DNA of 64,000 nt from Taenia hydatigena. Taxonomy: Eukaryota > Platyhelminthes > Cestoda > Cyclophyllidea > Taeniidae. Below, piece after piece: positions 36,001 to 47,546 of this stretch; position 1 is the first letter of the stretch, and each line of letters opens with the position of its first letter. The notes beneath the pieces are model-generated. The model saw only the letters and a program-made list of their open reading frames with translations, had not been told where the DNA came from and did no database searches. A program made the translations under genes and the position numbers. Location: NCBI GenBank assembly GCA_036345935.2, contig JADWOT020001561.1, positions 868,001 through 932,000 of the forward strand, written 5' to 3'.

Positions 36001-39000
36001 CCACGCACGCTTGTATGGAGATGGGATTTGCGGCCCCAGTAAAACGTGAATCGTGTAAACACTTCAATGAAACCCGTAGATCTCAGCCTTCAGCGCAGCT
36101 GTAGTCTCGAAAAACATTCGGTGAGTGTATAAAACGCCTAATCGATGCATAAGGAGATGAATCCTATGTAGCAACGGTAAACACAACCCCCTACACCCAT
36201 AAACGTTTTAAAAGGTCAGGACTACACTAATGGCGAAGTGAGACAGAGCGTCCTAGGATGGATTAGCTATAATGGTGAGCCTTTCCGTGTAAAAAAATGC
36301 AGTAAAAAAGACGTATTCCGAAAACTAAGAGCAGTTCCACCTCCCTGAAAGCCTCTTATCGCGCATGGCCTCGAAGGCCCCGGTCCAAATAGAAGTGACT
36401 AGAAAAAAAGCATTAAAATTATTCCTGTTTTTATTTTAGGCACCGTTTTAACACACTCACCTGTCTTTCTAGTTTTTAGAAAGAAAGCATAACCTAACGA
36501 TCAAGCCAGAGATCTTACGCCTTCTAAATGTGTCGGCCACCTCCAGAAGCACTTTAGCTGCAGATTCATGATCATTCTGCTGGAAGTAGAGCCGCCGAGC
36601 GTGGTAAAGAGCAGGCAGAACACTTCCGCATGACCCGATGTTGCCCACATGTAGTAGAGATAAGGACGATGACGACAAGGAGTCGCAAGCTGGAGCAAAG
36701 AGATCGGCCAACTCGGTCTCTCCACAACGTGAACAGTAGTCTCCCACTACCCTAGCCTGGTCGGGAAAAATCTCAGGCATTTGACTCAATGAAGTCACTT
36801 GACCCGTGGCCACGAGACTCAAACGGGAACAGAGGACGTCCTATTACACAAAAGAGCTTTTGGTTCGAGTCCTGCAGAAAATTAGGTAAAAATGGTATTG
36901 ACGAGGTAAACTTACGGGGAAGCGAAAACGGTCTATCAGCCAGAGCGTTCTGACAGTGGAGACATAATTTTCAAAGACAGGAAACTCACTGACAAGCTGG
37001 TTCACGACATATTCTTGCTAAACACAGTGAAAAACAGGAGTTAGTGTTCAAAAAAACCAAACCTTATTTAACAATTAAAAGAAGTTAGAGTAGCCGAAAC
37101 GATCCTGATAATACCATACGAGTGGCTTCGCCAAAATTTGGCTGGCTTAACTTAGAGGGAAAAAGATTTGAAGGAGGTGATTTAGCTTGAAGGCGGCGGA
37201 GACCAAAAATGGAGTAAAAATCAAGCTCATATACCAAACTCACTAGCCTGACAGCCCGAGCCACCGGTCCAGAAGAGGAGGTGCCTGCCTCCTTAGCATT
37301 CTCCGTAGCAAGACGTACTCGTCTGACACTGTTTACCTCCTGGCTTCCTGCATTATCGTTGCTTCTCCTATCCTCGTCCACCTTGCTGCCACGGAGGGCG
37401 TTGACAGCGACAGTGTCAAAGAGGAGGAAGGTAAAGAGCGCTAAGTGAATGAGAGGCGGCTGCGGCCCTGGTGAGAGGCATTGCCACAAGGCGCACATGG
37501 ACTGGAGATGGCGAGGAGGGTAGGTGGTAGTCACCTCCGACTCAACGGCTGCCGCTGCTTCCTCGTCCGATTCTGCCGTGGACAATGCGTGGCGAAGATG
37601 GTCCATGATGCGACCAGTGATGAAAGGTGGGGTGGAAGGGATGGACATCAATCCGTGCGCCGATTGGAGTTTGGCAAGAAAATCACTGAGTTCAGTGGGG
37701 TCGTAGGGCGACAAGGGGACTTCACTGCAGACCAACAGTCAAGGAAAGAGATGATGGCGTACATCCATTCTTAAAGCATTTATTGTCAGTTTAAATTATG
37801 GTGAGTCGGTAGGTGAACAATGGAGAAGAAATAAGAGAGGGCGTACCTCGAAGCCCTTAACCGATAAGCATGGTCAGAGGCCTGTGGCAGTAGACCGAAT
37901 CGAAGAAGTAGGCACACCGAGTGGGTGTACTCCGCAAGCATTCGAATGACCTTGAGTTTCGCCTCAGCTGAGACCGCCTCTCCACCTTCACCATCACGAT
38001 CAGCCACGGGCATCACCACCTCGGCAATATCCTCCAGGGCTCGAAGCTGCGATTTAAAGATGCCACAATATTTGGCCATCACTTTGACGAAAGGAGAGAC
38101 AAAGGTCGGAACTCACAGAGTAAATGCACAGACTAAGGTCTTGGAGCCCTTCCACGCTGACTGGTGAAGCATCCTCATTAGTACCGAAGACAGGGTTAAG
38201 GAGGCCTTCCAGACAGCTCTTTTTGCCCAGCCATCGAAGCCACAGCCATCGACGCATAAAAGCCCGCGCATTGAAATCCCCGTTCGCTGCTGCGGCAATC
38301 AAACCTGCCAGCGCCTTTACCTCCTTGAACATTCCGTGCTCAAGGAGACAGTTGGCAATGATGACCCATGTGGGGGAGAGGTACTTAGATGTACGTATTT
38401 GTTGATCCGTGCGAGGTCTCTTGGAAGACCTCCCACCAACACCTTGGTCAGACAGGAGTCTACGCTTCCTATCACCGCGCGGAGACAATGGAATGGCGGC
38501 ACTTTCAAAGTAGTCTGTATCTTCCTTCTCCTCTTCCGCATCCATCATCTCCATCTGTTTCTGGAGACCTGGAGGTAGGATCTCAAGTCCAATCGCTTGA
38601 CGAGTGATCCACTCACTATCTTCGGCATCCTTTAGAATCCGAGGTATGCCATAATCAGAGTCATCAAATTCTTGGATTAAACCACAAGCCACAGCCTCTG
38701 TGATCCAGTCAATTGGATCAAAAGGGATGGAGGAATGGGGTGAGTCAATGGCAACAGAGATTTCTCGAAGTACCAATTCCTGGCGAGAAACGAACTTAAA
38801 CGACGCACAGGCCACAACATGATCTGGACAAAGACCGATGAGAAGAATGAGCCTTACCTCTGATGAAAGGCACTAGTGCCTTGAAAGCATGGGTGGATGG
38901 ACGAAGCTGGGACTCAGGGATGGGGTTTCGGAGACCCTGGCAACCACGGAGAGGATAATTCTTAGTGGCGGTGAGGTCACCACAGAGCCTCAAAGCGCAA

Positions 39001-42000
39001 AGCTCACGACGATAGACGACTGCCCAGAAGGCGAATATGGTGTGGGGTAGGATATGAGCAGTCTGGTTGAGGGAAAAGAGAATTACACGATGACAAGTGA
39101 AATATGAAGTAAACAAGAACGCACCAGTGGATGGGCTCGAGAAGAGTTCAAACTCGCGTCGTAGACGGCAAAGAAAGAGTTGTCTGATCTAAAAGAGAAG
39201 TCGGCTAGGCGGTAAGTACTAGGTTGAGGATACATCAACTTAATAGATCGATGACGATTGGTGGGTGAAAAGATGGGAGATGGATGAAAACACGAAGAAA
39301 TGGAAAGACAAAGAAGAATGAATGAAATGATTGGCATAAAGACGGAAGACCGAAAGGCTGTATGGATAGGTAAGGACTGAAGGCATGATTTGCAGATGAG
39401 TAATTGATGAGTGGATGATTGGAGGCGCAGACTAGGGACGAGTGGACAGATAGACAGGTAAGAGGTGAAATGAACATAAATCTACTGATAGATTGAAAAT
39501 AGATGGAAAGGTGGATGGGTGTGGACTATCAGGACAAAACTGCGGATGGACTTAGAAGCAGATCGAATACTAATTAGCACAAAACTAAAGGACGGATGAA
39601 CGTGAGACAAAGGAGCAAATGAATCCAGAACGGGGATATTGACAGCTGAGCAGATGAGGCCCCTAGGAATAGATGATTCCAAGAAAAATATGCGAACAAA
39701 ATGACTAAATATTGGCGAGCAAATAGTTGAGCAGGTGTGAGTAAATGGGTGGACGGTTTTTCAGATTGGAGGGCATCCAACAAATTGAGAGGCAGATCAG
39801 AGGTGTCAATGGATAGGTGAGTGGACTGGCATGCATGGACTTGAGATTCAACAATGCGTGAACTACGTAAAGCCGGATGAATGCTCCAACGGATTGGGGA
39901 TGGATGAATTAAAGATGAATAAATGCAAGAGAAATTTGTGATTGAAAAGATGGACACGTTAGAGATGGATGGATCCATGAGAGATTGATGGGTGGATTAG
40001 GAGTTGATGGTTGGATGAAACTACACAGAACAAACGGATGGATGCTTAAACGATGCAGTATGAAGCAGAAGTGGATAAATTTGGGCTTCGTGGATGAGCA
40101 AAAGAGGGATGAAAGGGAAAGGAATTGATTCGAGATGAACATGTGTGTTGCCTCTGGGTGAAAAAGTAATTAAACAACTTTTTGGACTAATAAATAAGTA
40201 CTTAGATAGGCATACCTAATAGAAGTGGGCATTTGAGCATGGTACCACCGATCCAAATCAAATAGCCCGATCCGTACAATATCTGGAGCAGCACGCCACA
40301 CCAGAGCTGTGAGACGATTTGACCTAAGGCCATAATTGTTGGAGTAGTTGGTGCCCAATGATTGGATAGAGGTGAGGAGAGCTCCATTTGCCGACCAATG
40401 GGATGCCTCATTGTCCGTGGAGTTTGTTATGGGGGTCAGGGAGGCTGAGAGGCGTTTGGAGGCGCCGTAGAACTCCTGTAAGTAATGCGCAGACGAAAAT
40501 GTCGAATACAAATATAGCGGGACACAAGGTAAAACAAGAACGGATGCTAATGTCTGAGGGAATAACGTACCTCATATTCGTAAAGGGTGTCTTCCGTATT
40601 TGGTTGAGTGTGTTCGATGCGCTTTCGAAAACCCAGTTGGAAGAGAACAACTCTCGGACTGGAAAACAGGTGCAGCAACATTCAAAAGTCTAAACCACCA
40701 CATACATGGAGGGGAATAACATATTTGGGACAAAGCATCAGCCAGGACAATAATTAACAGTACAAATTAGGATAAAATTTAAAATGTTTCTTTCCTATGG
40801 GCTGTTCTTGGCCTTTCAGAGCTTCATCAAGAGGAATATATGGGTCGCAATAGTACTGAACCTCTGCTTGATTTAAGGATACTCATCAGAGCTACCATCA
40901 AACAGATGAAAAAGAGTAACTCACTTAACGGCACCGCGAGAAGGGGAGGAGGAAGGAGGAGGAGAGGATGGCTCAATGGAGGATGACCTTCTTAAGCCCT
41001 GCCAGCCGATCCAGAGGAAGCAGCAATAGCGAGGGTCGTCAGAGGGCTCAGAGAAGGCACAGCTCACCGTGGAAACGGGCGCGGAGGGCAACTCGCGATA
41101 AGTGTAGCTGGATTGTCAGGAGAGAACGGATTAGCAGTCAAGCTTGACGTTTAAGCACATCAACAGATGCAACCAAAGAGCCAAAAAAGCTTTGAAAGTA
41201 TGATGAAAAACTAAAAAAGGTGAGTTTTTCCAGGACATGCATGAAATTTTGGTGAGGAAAAAAGATTATCAGGCTGCCGACACATAACAAATTGCTAGAA
41301 TTGTACCAAATACAAATATAAACACGTTATGACGAGAAACATGTACGATTTGAAAAGGGGAAATTTTAAGTTCGAACACTATCAACTGAAAAGTCGGAAT
41401 CAATCATGGGAAAAAAAGGCTTAGTAAGGCACAAAAATATAATATCGTTCAGTTAAGATGTAGCGGATGGGCAAGAAGCCTGTGCGGCTTTTGACATTGA
41501 TGACGGGACCAACCCGCATCCTGTCCGCATTGCACAACAGAATACGAAATTAATGTGCTATGAACTCTCAGGGATGCTGACATGAGCGACAAAACGCCAT
41601 TAACAAAAAATTGTGGCACATAGAATTGTTCTTAGGCATCAGTTCTAGCGGGAAACAGTAGATAAGAGCCAGAAATGGCATCTTCAACATGCTGCGCAGG
41701 AGCGGAGTATCATAAACTGGAAGGAAAACAAATTACTTAATCGGGAAGTGTCTACATTGGATTGCATTCTGATCATAACGGCAAAGATACATTCAACTCG
41801 TAGTTCACAGCTAACGCACATAAGCTGAAGTTTTGTCAGACTCCACATCTGCCATCCACCGAAGTCGAAACCGACGACAAGGCTTTTGATTTGTGGGACG
41901 TACTGCAAAAGGGTGACTTTCGCGGAGGCTGAAATTAGAGATTATAAAGAGGAGAGTAGTGAGGCTTATTCTCGCCCTGCGTATCAGGCTGAGGGATATT

Positions 42001-43416
42001 AGTTACTCACAGGATGGGACCTTGGCAATGATTTCACCACGAGGTGTTTGGTAGTAGAAATTGTTCAAAGAGATTCGTGATGCTGAAAGAGAGGAACGAT
42101 GCTTGGTTGTTTGGTCTTACCATTAATCCATTCTAGCAGGTGTTCTGCAACTTTACAAGAAAGAAATTCACGGACTGACAGCACACTTAGCAGTAATTTA
42201 GCCATCGCAATTCATTATTTCAAAGTTAAGCATTCGGACATTTCGCAGCTACAACCACTTTCGACTTAAACTTGATCTCAAAGCCCTATCTAGATTCCCA
42301 AATAACATACGTGGGTTCATGCCGCCATGAATTACCCAGAAATCGTCAGTTATACACGCTCCCAACCCCTCCACACTTCCATTTCACCAAACTAAAGTCA
42401 AATAGATCCCTACACTCGAAAGGAGAGTAATCATGACGAGCCGACTTGAACGTTTAAGCGATTTTTTGACAACACTATGCAATAACAAAAATTTTGACGT
42501 CAAACTGAGCTCCTGCATAATTTTAAAGCCACACCATTAGATACTTGTAAGAAAAAGATTCAGAGCCTATCAATTATTAAGTACTCGGATTACTTAACCG
42601 ATGGATTAGCGGGAAATTTTTGCAAACGATGGGAATGACCTAGAATCACAGGATTGGAGCGTACCGTTGAGATTGACTAGGGAATGCTCAAACAATTGGG
42701 AGAATGGGGATATTAGTTCCTCCTTCGAAAATGCCTCAAGACACTGTTCAACTGAGACGCAGACGCTAGGTTCCACACGTGGCCTATCTAGCTTCCAATC
42801 TAAACAAAGATCTGAAAAACAAGCCCGTTTTTAGAGTCTGTTAAGCCAATAAAGGTAGGACAATAAAAGGAACGAAATTACCTACTAAAGCCAGAAGGCC
42901 GCCCTCAAAAGCAACAACAACCATGCCATCAAAAGAAGGAAATGATTGACGGCCTACGGCTACCGCGTGGATAGCTTCAGCCCTTCCACGAAGGGAAATA
43001 AACCGGGTAAACTTGACTGACTTTTCATCACTGAGGCTTAGAAGGCACACAAGTGATCGTTTTGGCCTGATGTCTTGGGAAGGGGTAAAAAGTACAACCA
43101 TGCTTGAAGAAGATGGTAGAAAAGCGACTTCAGCAATTATCCAGGACCGGGGGGCATCAATCGGCCAGCTTTCCAATGACTCAAAGAAGCCGTCAGCGTT
43201 GGATGGAGTCCATGAAAACTGTTTGCCGTTAGCAAACTGACAATGAAGACGATTGGGAGAGTAAGCACAGGTTGTGGAACCCGTTGGAGTGAAAATGAAG
43301 TGGGGTAGCTTGGTGCTTTGGTCAAATAAGTCAGCAGATCGAATCGAACCATGTCTAATGACGAGATCATCGCAGTCAAAAGGTGCTGTGCAAACTGAAT
43401 ATTCCACTGATTGCAT
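33090..43416 (-). CDS. AHCTF1: ELYS/AHCTF1-type nucleoporin
   Basis: Large nucleoporin that seeds post-mitotic nuclear pore assembly on chromatin by recruiting the Nup107-160 complex. Exons in transcript order: 43416-42882, 42811-42665, 42082-42011, 41928-41820, 41107-40925, 40658-40571, 40475-40216, 39188-39125, 39062-38858, 38823-38117, 38046-37847, 37724-37115, 37017-36916, 36840-36519, 35784-35654, 35577-35176, 35107-35013, 34737-34515, 34432-34270, 34005-33893, 33826-33629, 33380-33090; phases agree (1739 aa; human about 2270). An N-terminal beta-propeller reaches roughly residue 490 and ends with GLFDLDRWYHAQMP, nearly identical to ELYS. A helical region follows, with WLIDRF and LGLTAWEADVV. 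The tail is disordered, first Ser/Pro-rich, then acidic, ending in basic RRSKRNVKRPERYHY. I see no canonical RGRP AT-hook. The true start may lie in an upstream exon, because an acceptor-like ttttttcag ends 9 nt before this ATG. Confidence 0.87.
39240..40140 (-). repeat. Degenerate CATCCATT-type repeat in ELYS intron
   Basis: Most of the 1-kb intron between the seventh and eighth ELYS exons is imperfect tandem gatgga/gatgaat units (catcc/attcatc on the sense strand). This composition keeps several minus-strand frames open (Ser/His/Pro/Ile-rich), but these have no family match and are repeat artefacts. Confidence 0.7.
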
Positions 43417-44035
43417 GACCGAGTACTGAAAAAACATGAAAAGTTAGAAGCAAAACACAGACTGTTGTTCCCAGAGGACAGCAACCGGATGAGCTGATGC
43501 AACTAGTGAAAAAGTACTGGGCCAAAATCAAGTAAAATTATTGGTATGGCTTCAAATACAAGAGCACGAACGCTTAAGGTATATGCAGCAAAACAATACT
43601 AAACACAACAACGTGATTGCGTGCCAACGATTGGTTAATTTGGATTGTCGGGGTGGGTTCGAACTGTAAATTAGCTTGAAAAAAATTAACGCAAAATTAG
43701 AAAAACTGTGCTAACTAAGTCAAGTAAAAAAGTCTAACTTTAGCAGTTATATCTTTTGCAAGTAAGATATGTAAAAGGCAAGCACATTACACAGCGGTTG
43801 ATTTTAGCATCGAGAAAACATGATCAGGACCATATTTGTTCAGCTCACACCTTTCCCATCGCCTTGCCGACACAAAAAGTGTGAGCATTTTAACGCTTAG
43901 AAACCGAAGTTTGCAAATTAACAAAAGCGTTTTTAGGAATAATAAGGCTAAAACGTAGAAATGCGTATTACCATCGGCATTATACAGAGCTCAGTACGCA
44001 AAGCTTATGTGTAGTATTTTAATTGTTTGAACTGC

Positions 44036-44183
44036 TGAACTCGGTCTCAGTCACATAGATGGTCATAATGCTCTGGCTGCGCGCCATTTTTGTAGCTCCA
44101 CTCTTTCTGTCTGCTGAATATATTTATGTGTTCTGACCTAGTATTTGCACTTTCTTTTGCCTTCAGGGGAGTCTCGGGACGCT
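44036..44183 (-). repeat. Dispersed ~190-bp repeat, copy B
   Basis: Reverse orientation and diverged. Recognisable by the end gggagtctcgggacgct and the cttttgcctt block. Forms a head-to-head inverted pair with copy C, about 80 bp away. Confidence 0.7.
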
Positions 44184-44265
44184 AAACTGTGTATATGGGA
44201 ACGTCACATAATCAATCAATTGCAAGAAAGAGCCAAATAAATAAGCGAAGCAATAAATAGCGTTT

Positions 44266-44324
44266 GTAGCGACCCGAGGCTCCCTCGAAGGTAAAGGATG
44301 GAAGAATGCTAGGGTAGAATATAT

Positions 44325-44357
<33 letters not shown>

Positions 44358-44473
44358 CAGCAGAGGGAAATAAGCTGCTGACATGGTCTGGAGGCCAGCC
44401 TACGCAGCTAGAGCTCTACGGCCACCTCTATGACCCTGACCGAAACCGGTGTTTCAAACAAACAAAGTACTAC
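44266..44473 (+). repeat. Dispersed ~190-bp repeat, copy C
   Basis: Forward copy starting gtagcgacccgaggctccct and ending in gaccgaaaccgg then caaacaaagta. Its central AT microsatellite is expanded here (about 44331-44357). Confidence 0.82.
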
Positions 44474-44710
44474 AGCCTTGCCTGCGCTTTGAACATCTTT
44501 CTCTATGCTCATCTTTATAGTTCCATTGCGCCGGCTCTTATATCGAATTTGGTTTTTTCGTGAAGACAGCCATAAAAGAACTGTAGCAGTATTTAAATTT
44601 GCTTACGGTTTAATCGCTATCCGACTGTTATTTAAGAAATATTCTGGTTCTAGTGCTTTGCTTTACTTGAGAGGTGTATTTATGGAAATAGGAATTTGAA
44701 GCCCTTAGGG

Positions 44711-44892
44711 TAGCGTCCCGAGTCTCCCTCGAAGACAAAAGAAGGCAGAATGCTAGGTTAGAAATATATATTCAACGGGCAGAGGGGAATAGGCTGCCGG
44801 CACAGTCCGGAGGCCAGCCCACGCAGCTAAGGTAGTACGGCCACCCCTGTGACTTTGACAGAAACCGGTAGTTCCAACAAACAAAGTACAAC
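44711..44892 (+). repeat. Dispersed ~190-bp repeat, copy D
   Basis: Forward copy: tagcgtcccgagtctccct start, ggccagcccacgcagcta core, and gaaaccggtagttccaac end. Confidence 0.82.
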
Positions 44893-45417
44893 ATTGCCTC
44901 TCTCCTCTTTCGAGCGTCGTCCCCGACGTGCCCCTGGGTACATCTCCCGCGTTAGCCATCACAACATACTCAGTGCTGCAAGAAGAATCCACGAGCCAAC
45001 CATGCCAGTCGCCGACATTCGACGCGATTGAGGCGATGTTTGACACCAACATCAGTTATCCCTCTTGGCAGTGCATTGCACTCCGAGTTTCGTTTGGCCT
45101 AGCAACAAAGTTCAGAATAAGTGGTCCTGCCAACCATTTGTATGTCCGCGGGGGGGCGTTAGCACGCCGATCTCCTTAAGCAAGTATATCAGAGGTAATC
45201 TTCGAAACGAAACTTTCCAGGTGGTCCAGGACTAGTGTCGCTTCAGTTGTTGATAGCTTCCTTGTGGAACACGGGGAAGGAGTAGATGCTGGAGGCGGAC
45301 GTCGTTCTTGGCCCATCCGTAGCACATACACTTCTTTCGCACCGCTGCAACATGCCGCAGGCGGTAGAGGTCGAGATAAAAACCAATGGAATAGGATACG
45401 CTTTTCGCTGCCATCAA

Positions 45418-45606
45418 TGTAGCAGCTTAAGGCTCCATCGAAGGCAAAAGAAGGCAGAATGCTAGGGTAGAATATATATATATTCAACGGACAGAGGGAA
45501 ATAGACTGCTGGCATGGCCTGGAGGCCAGCCCACGCGGCTAGGGCAGTACGGCCCACCTCTGTGACCTTGACCAAAACAGGTAGTTCCAACAAACAAAGT
45601 AATGCA
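45418..45606 (+). repeat. Dispersed ~190-bp repeat, copy E
   Basis: Forward copy. Its first bases differ from the others (agcagcttaaggctcc), but it keeps the agaaggcagaatgctagggt block, a central (AT)n and the ttccaacaaacaaagtaat end. Confidence 0.8.
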
Positions 45607-46593
45607 CTTAGCGTTGGGAGCAAGTACGACAAGTCTTAAAATATGCTAATAATGACAGCTTCCTTGCATGTTTTTCTAGTTATTTAGCTCTCGCAGTTGT
45701 GTGTATCTTAGTGCTTTCTAGAGGGTAGACTGGTCTAAGCACTACTGCGCAATCACTTTTATGGCACTTTGAAGCTAATACTACTTACAGTTTCACGTCA
45801 AACTTAGTAAATGGGTGTAAGTTTTGGGTAGATTTAGTTGTCAGTGGGCTTATCATGGAACACAAAACTAAAGCAAATAGCTTAAGTTGTTTTTTCTTAA
45901 GGCTTTCTGCTAAAAATTGTTAATTTTTTTCCCGAACTACAACTTTCGCATTTTTTTTGTCAACCTAGAAATCATAAACCGTTAATGAGCGAGTTGTTCT
46001 TTACTACTAGCTCTGTTGTTAGCAAACACCAATATGGCATCTGGATTCCAATGCTACTAGCTAGAGCCCCCGTTTTGGCTACCGTCACCTGGCTAAGCAA
46101 ATTGCCTCCTCTGGATGGGCTAAACTCAGGGTCATATCAGTGGCTCAAAAGCCTTTCATTTCGTCGACTAAACATTATTTCCCGCCTAGTACTATGTTTC
46201 CACCTATCAACAGGAAATTTACAGTGCACTACTCTTCTATTATAGTATAGGCATTGTCAGCGAAACGGGAAGCCAAGGATTTTTGGGCAGTGGAAGCACA
46301 ACAGTAGAGCCGTAGGGGTCTACGAAGCTGAAGGAGATATATTTTGCACATGTGTTGTATTTCTTAGTACTGGATCTCTAGAACACATGACTTGACGGGA
46401 ATGCTCTCCGTTCACGCTGATGGCCTGAAAGTACACTAATACAACTTCACCATTTTCTTTCCTACAAACTGAAATAAGCGCTTTAAATATCACCTTAATT
46501 GACCGTTCGAATAAAATTACGTTTTGAGTTTTTTGGACGCGTGAATTTTGATTTTTGCCGTTGCTTGTGTTTTGGCAATAATGCAATAATAGT

Positions 46594-46793
46594 GTGGCGT
46601 CCCGAGGCTCCCTCGAAGGCAAAAGAAGGTGGAATACTAGAGTAGAATATTTATATACATATATGTATATGCACTCAACAGACAGAAGGAAATGAGCTCT
46701 TGGAATGATCCGGAGGCCAGCCTACGCATCTAGGGCAATGTGACCACCTCTCTGTCACTGACCGAAACCGGCAGTCCAAACAGCAATGTGTTA
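46594..46793 (+). repeat. Dispersed ~190-bp repeat, copy F
   Basis: Forward copy beginning gtggcgtcccgaggctccct and ending in gaccgaaaccggcagtcc. Forms a tail-to-tail inverted pair with copy G. Confidence 0.8.
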
Positions 46794-46806
46794 CAAATAA
46801 CGTGGT

Positions 46807-46970
46807 GCTGTTTGTTTTAACCACCGGTTCTAGTCAGGGTCACAGAAGTGGTCGTATTGCCCTAGGAGCGTAGGCTGCCCCTGGGTCGCGCTAGCAGCTT
46901 ACTTTCCTCTGTTCATTAAATATATGTGTTCTTTTCAGGCATTCTGTTTTCTTTTGCTTTTATGAAAGCC
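46807..46970 (-). repeat. Dispersed ~190-bp repeat, copy G
   Basis: Reverse copy opening with accaccggttctagtcaggg and cacagaagtggtcgtattgc. It decays toward its far end, where the cttttgctttt block remains. Confidence 0.72.
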
Positions 46971-47084
46971 TTTGAACACTACGAATAGTGCTTAAAAAGA
47001 CGCCTAAATGGATAAAATAATGAAACTTGTTAAAACATCCGTCAGTCAACGCAAGACGTCAAGTACTGATTCTAGCACCCCAAT

Positions 47085-47252
47085 GCACCCATGAAGGCAA
47101 AAGAATGAAAGAAAACCAGGGCAGACTGTACGCATTTTAAAAGACAGAGGAGAATGAGCTGCTGTCACGGCCCTAAGGCCAGACTATGCGGCTAGAGCAA
47201 CATGACCATCTCTGTGACCCTGACCGAAACCGGTAGTTTAAAGTATTACACT
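47085..47252 (+). repeat. Dispersed ~190-bp repeat, copy H
   Basis: Forward copy, diverged at its start. Clear in the second half: aaggccagactatgcggcta and then ctgaccgaaaccggtagttt. It ends about 300 nt before the DIS3L start codon, so it may overlap that promoter. Confidence 0.75.
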
Positions 47253-47546
47253 GCTGGTGAAATTTACAACGAGGGACAGTGACTAGAATTAAGCTTAGTT
47301 ACAGTGAGCTTCTTTGCCGAAGACGAATGAATTTCTTTCTATGACTTTTTCGAACAAGAATTTATAGCGATTTTTCCAAAAAATAACCTTTGTTTGAATT
47401 GGAAAATTCTTTTGCTTGCGAAGGTCTTTAAAATATAATCATGTTTTCACGACATGCACTTTTCCTCTTATGGCCCATATTTTATTTGCATTTGTATGTC
47501 TTTGATATGACCTACCTTCGTGTCTTGGCACTTCATTTAACTCATC

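Larger units (their letters stand above)
43425..47546. other. Divergent ELYS-DIS3L spacer
   Basis: About 4.1 kb between the 5' ends of ELYS (minus) and DIS3L (plus), so both promoters, and any upstream ELYS exon, must lie here. The middle is occupied by seven copies of the dispersed repeat, entered separately. No coding exon was recognised; the open frame at 45985-46245 has no family match. Confidence 0.55.

Noticed and set aside
36519..36840. Exon resembling NUP160-type helical repeats, possible separate gene
   Set aside because: Phases connect it cleanly to ELYS exons on both sides, and the following exon aligns with the ELYS helical region.
39235..40142. Several Ser/His/Pro/Ile-rich minus-strand frames
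   Set aside because: They arise from the degenerate CATCCATT repeat in the ELYS intron. The flanking exons join in frame without them.
44036..47252. Hammerhead ribozyme in the dispersed repeat, as in some flatworm SINE-like elements
   Set aside because: The gaccgaaac piece looked suggestive, but the required CTGATGA box and matching stems are absent in all copies.
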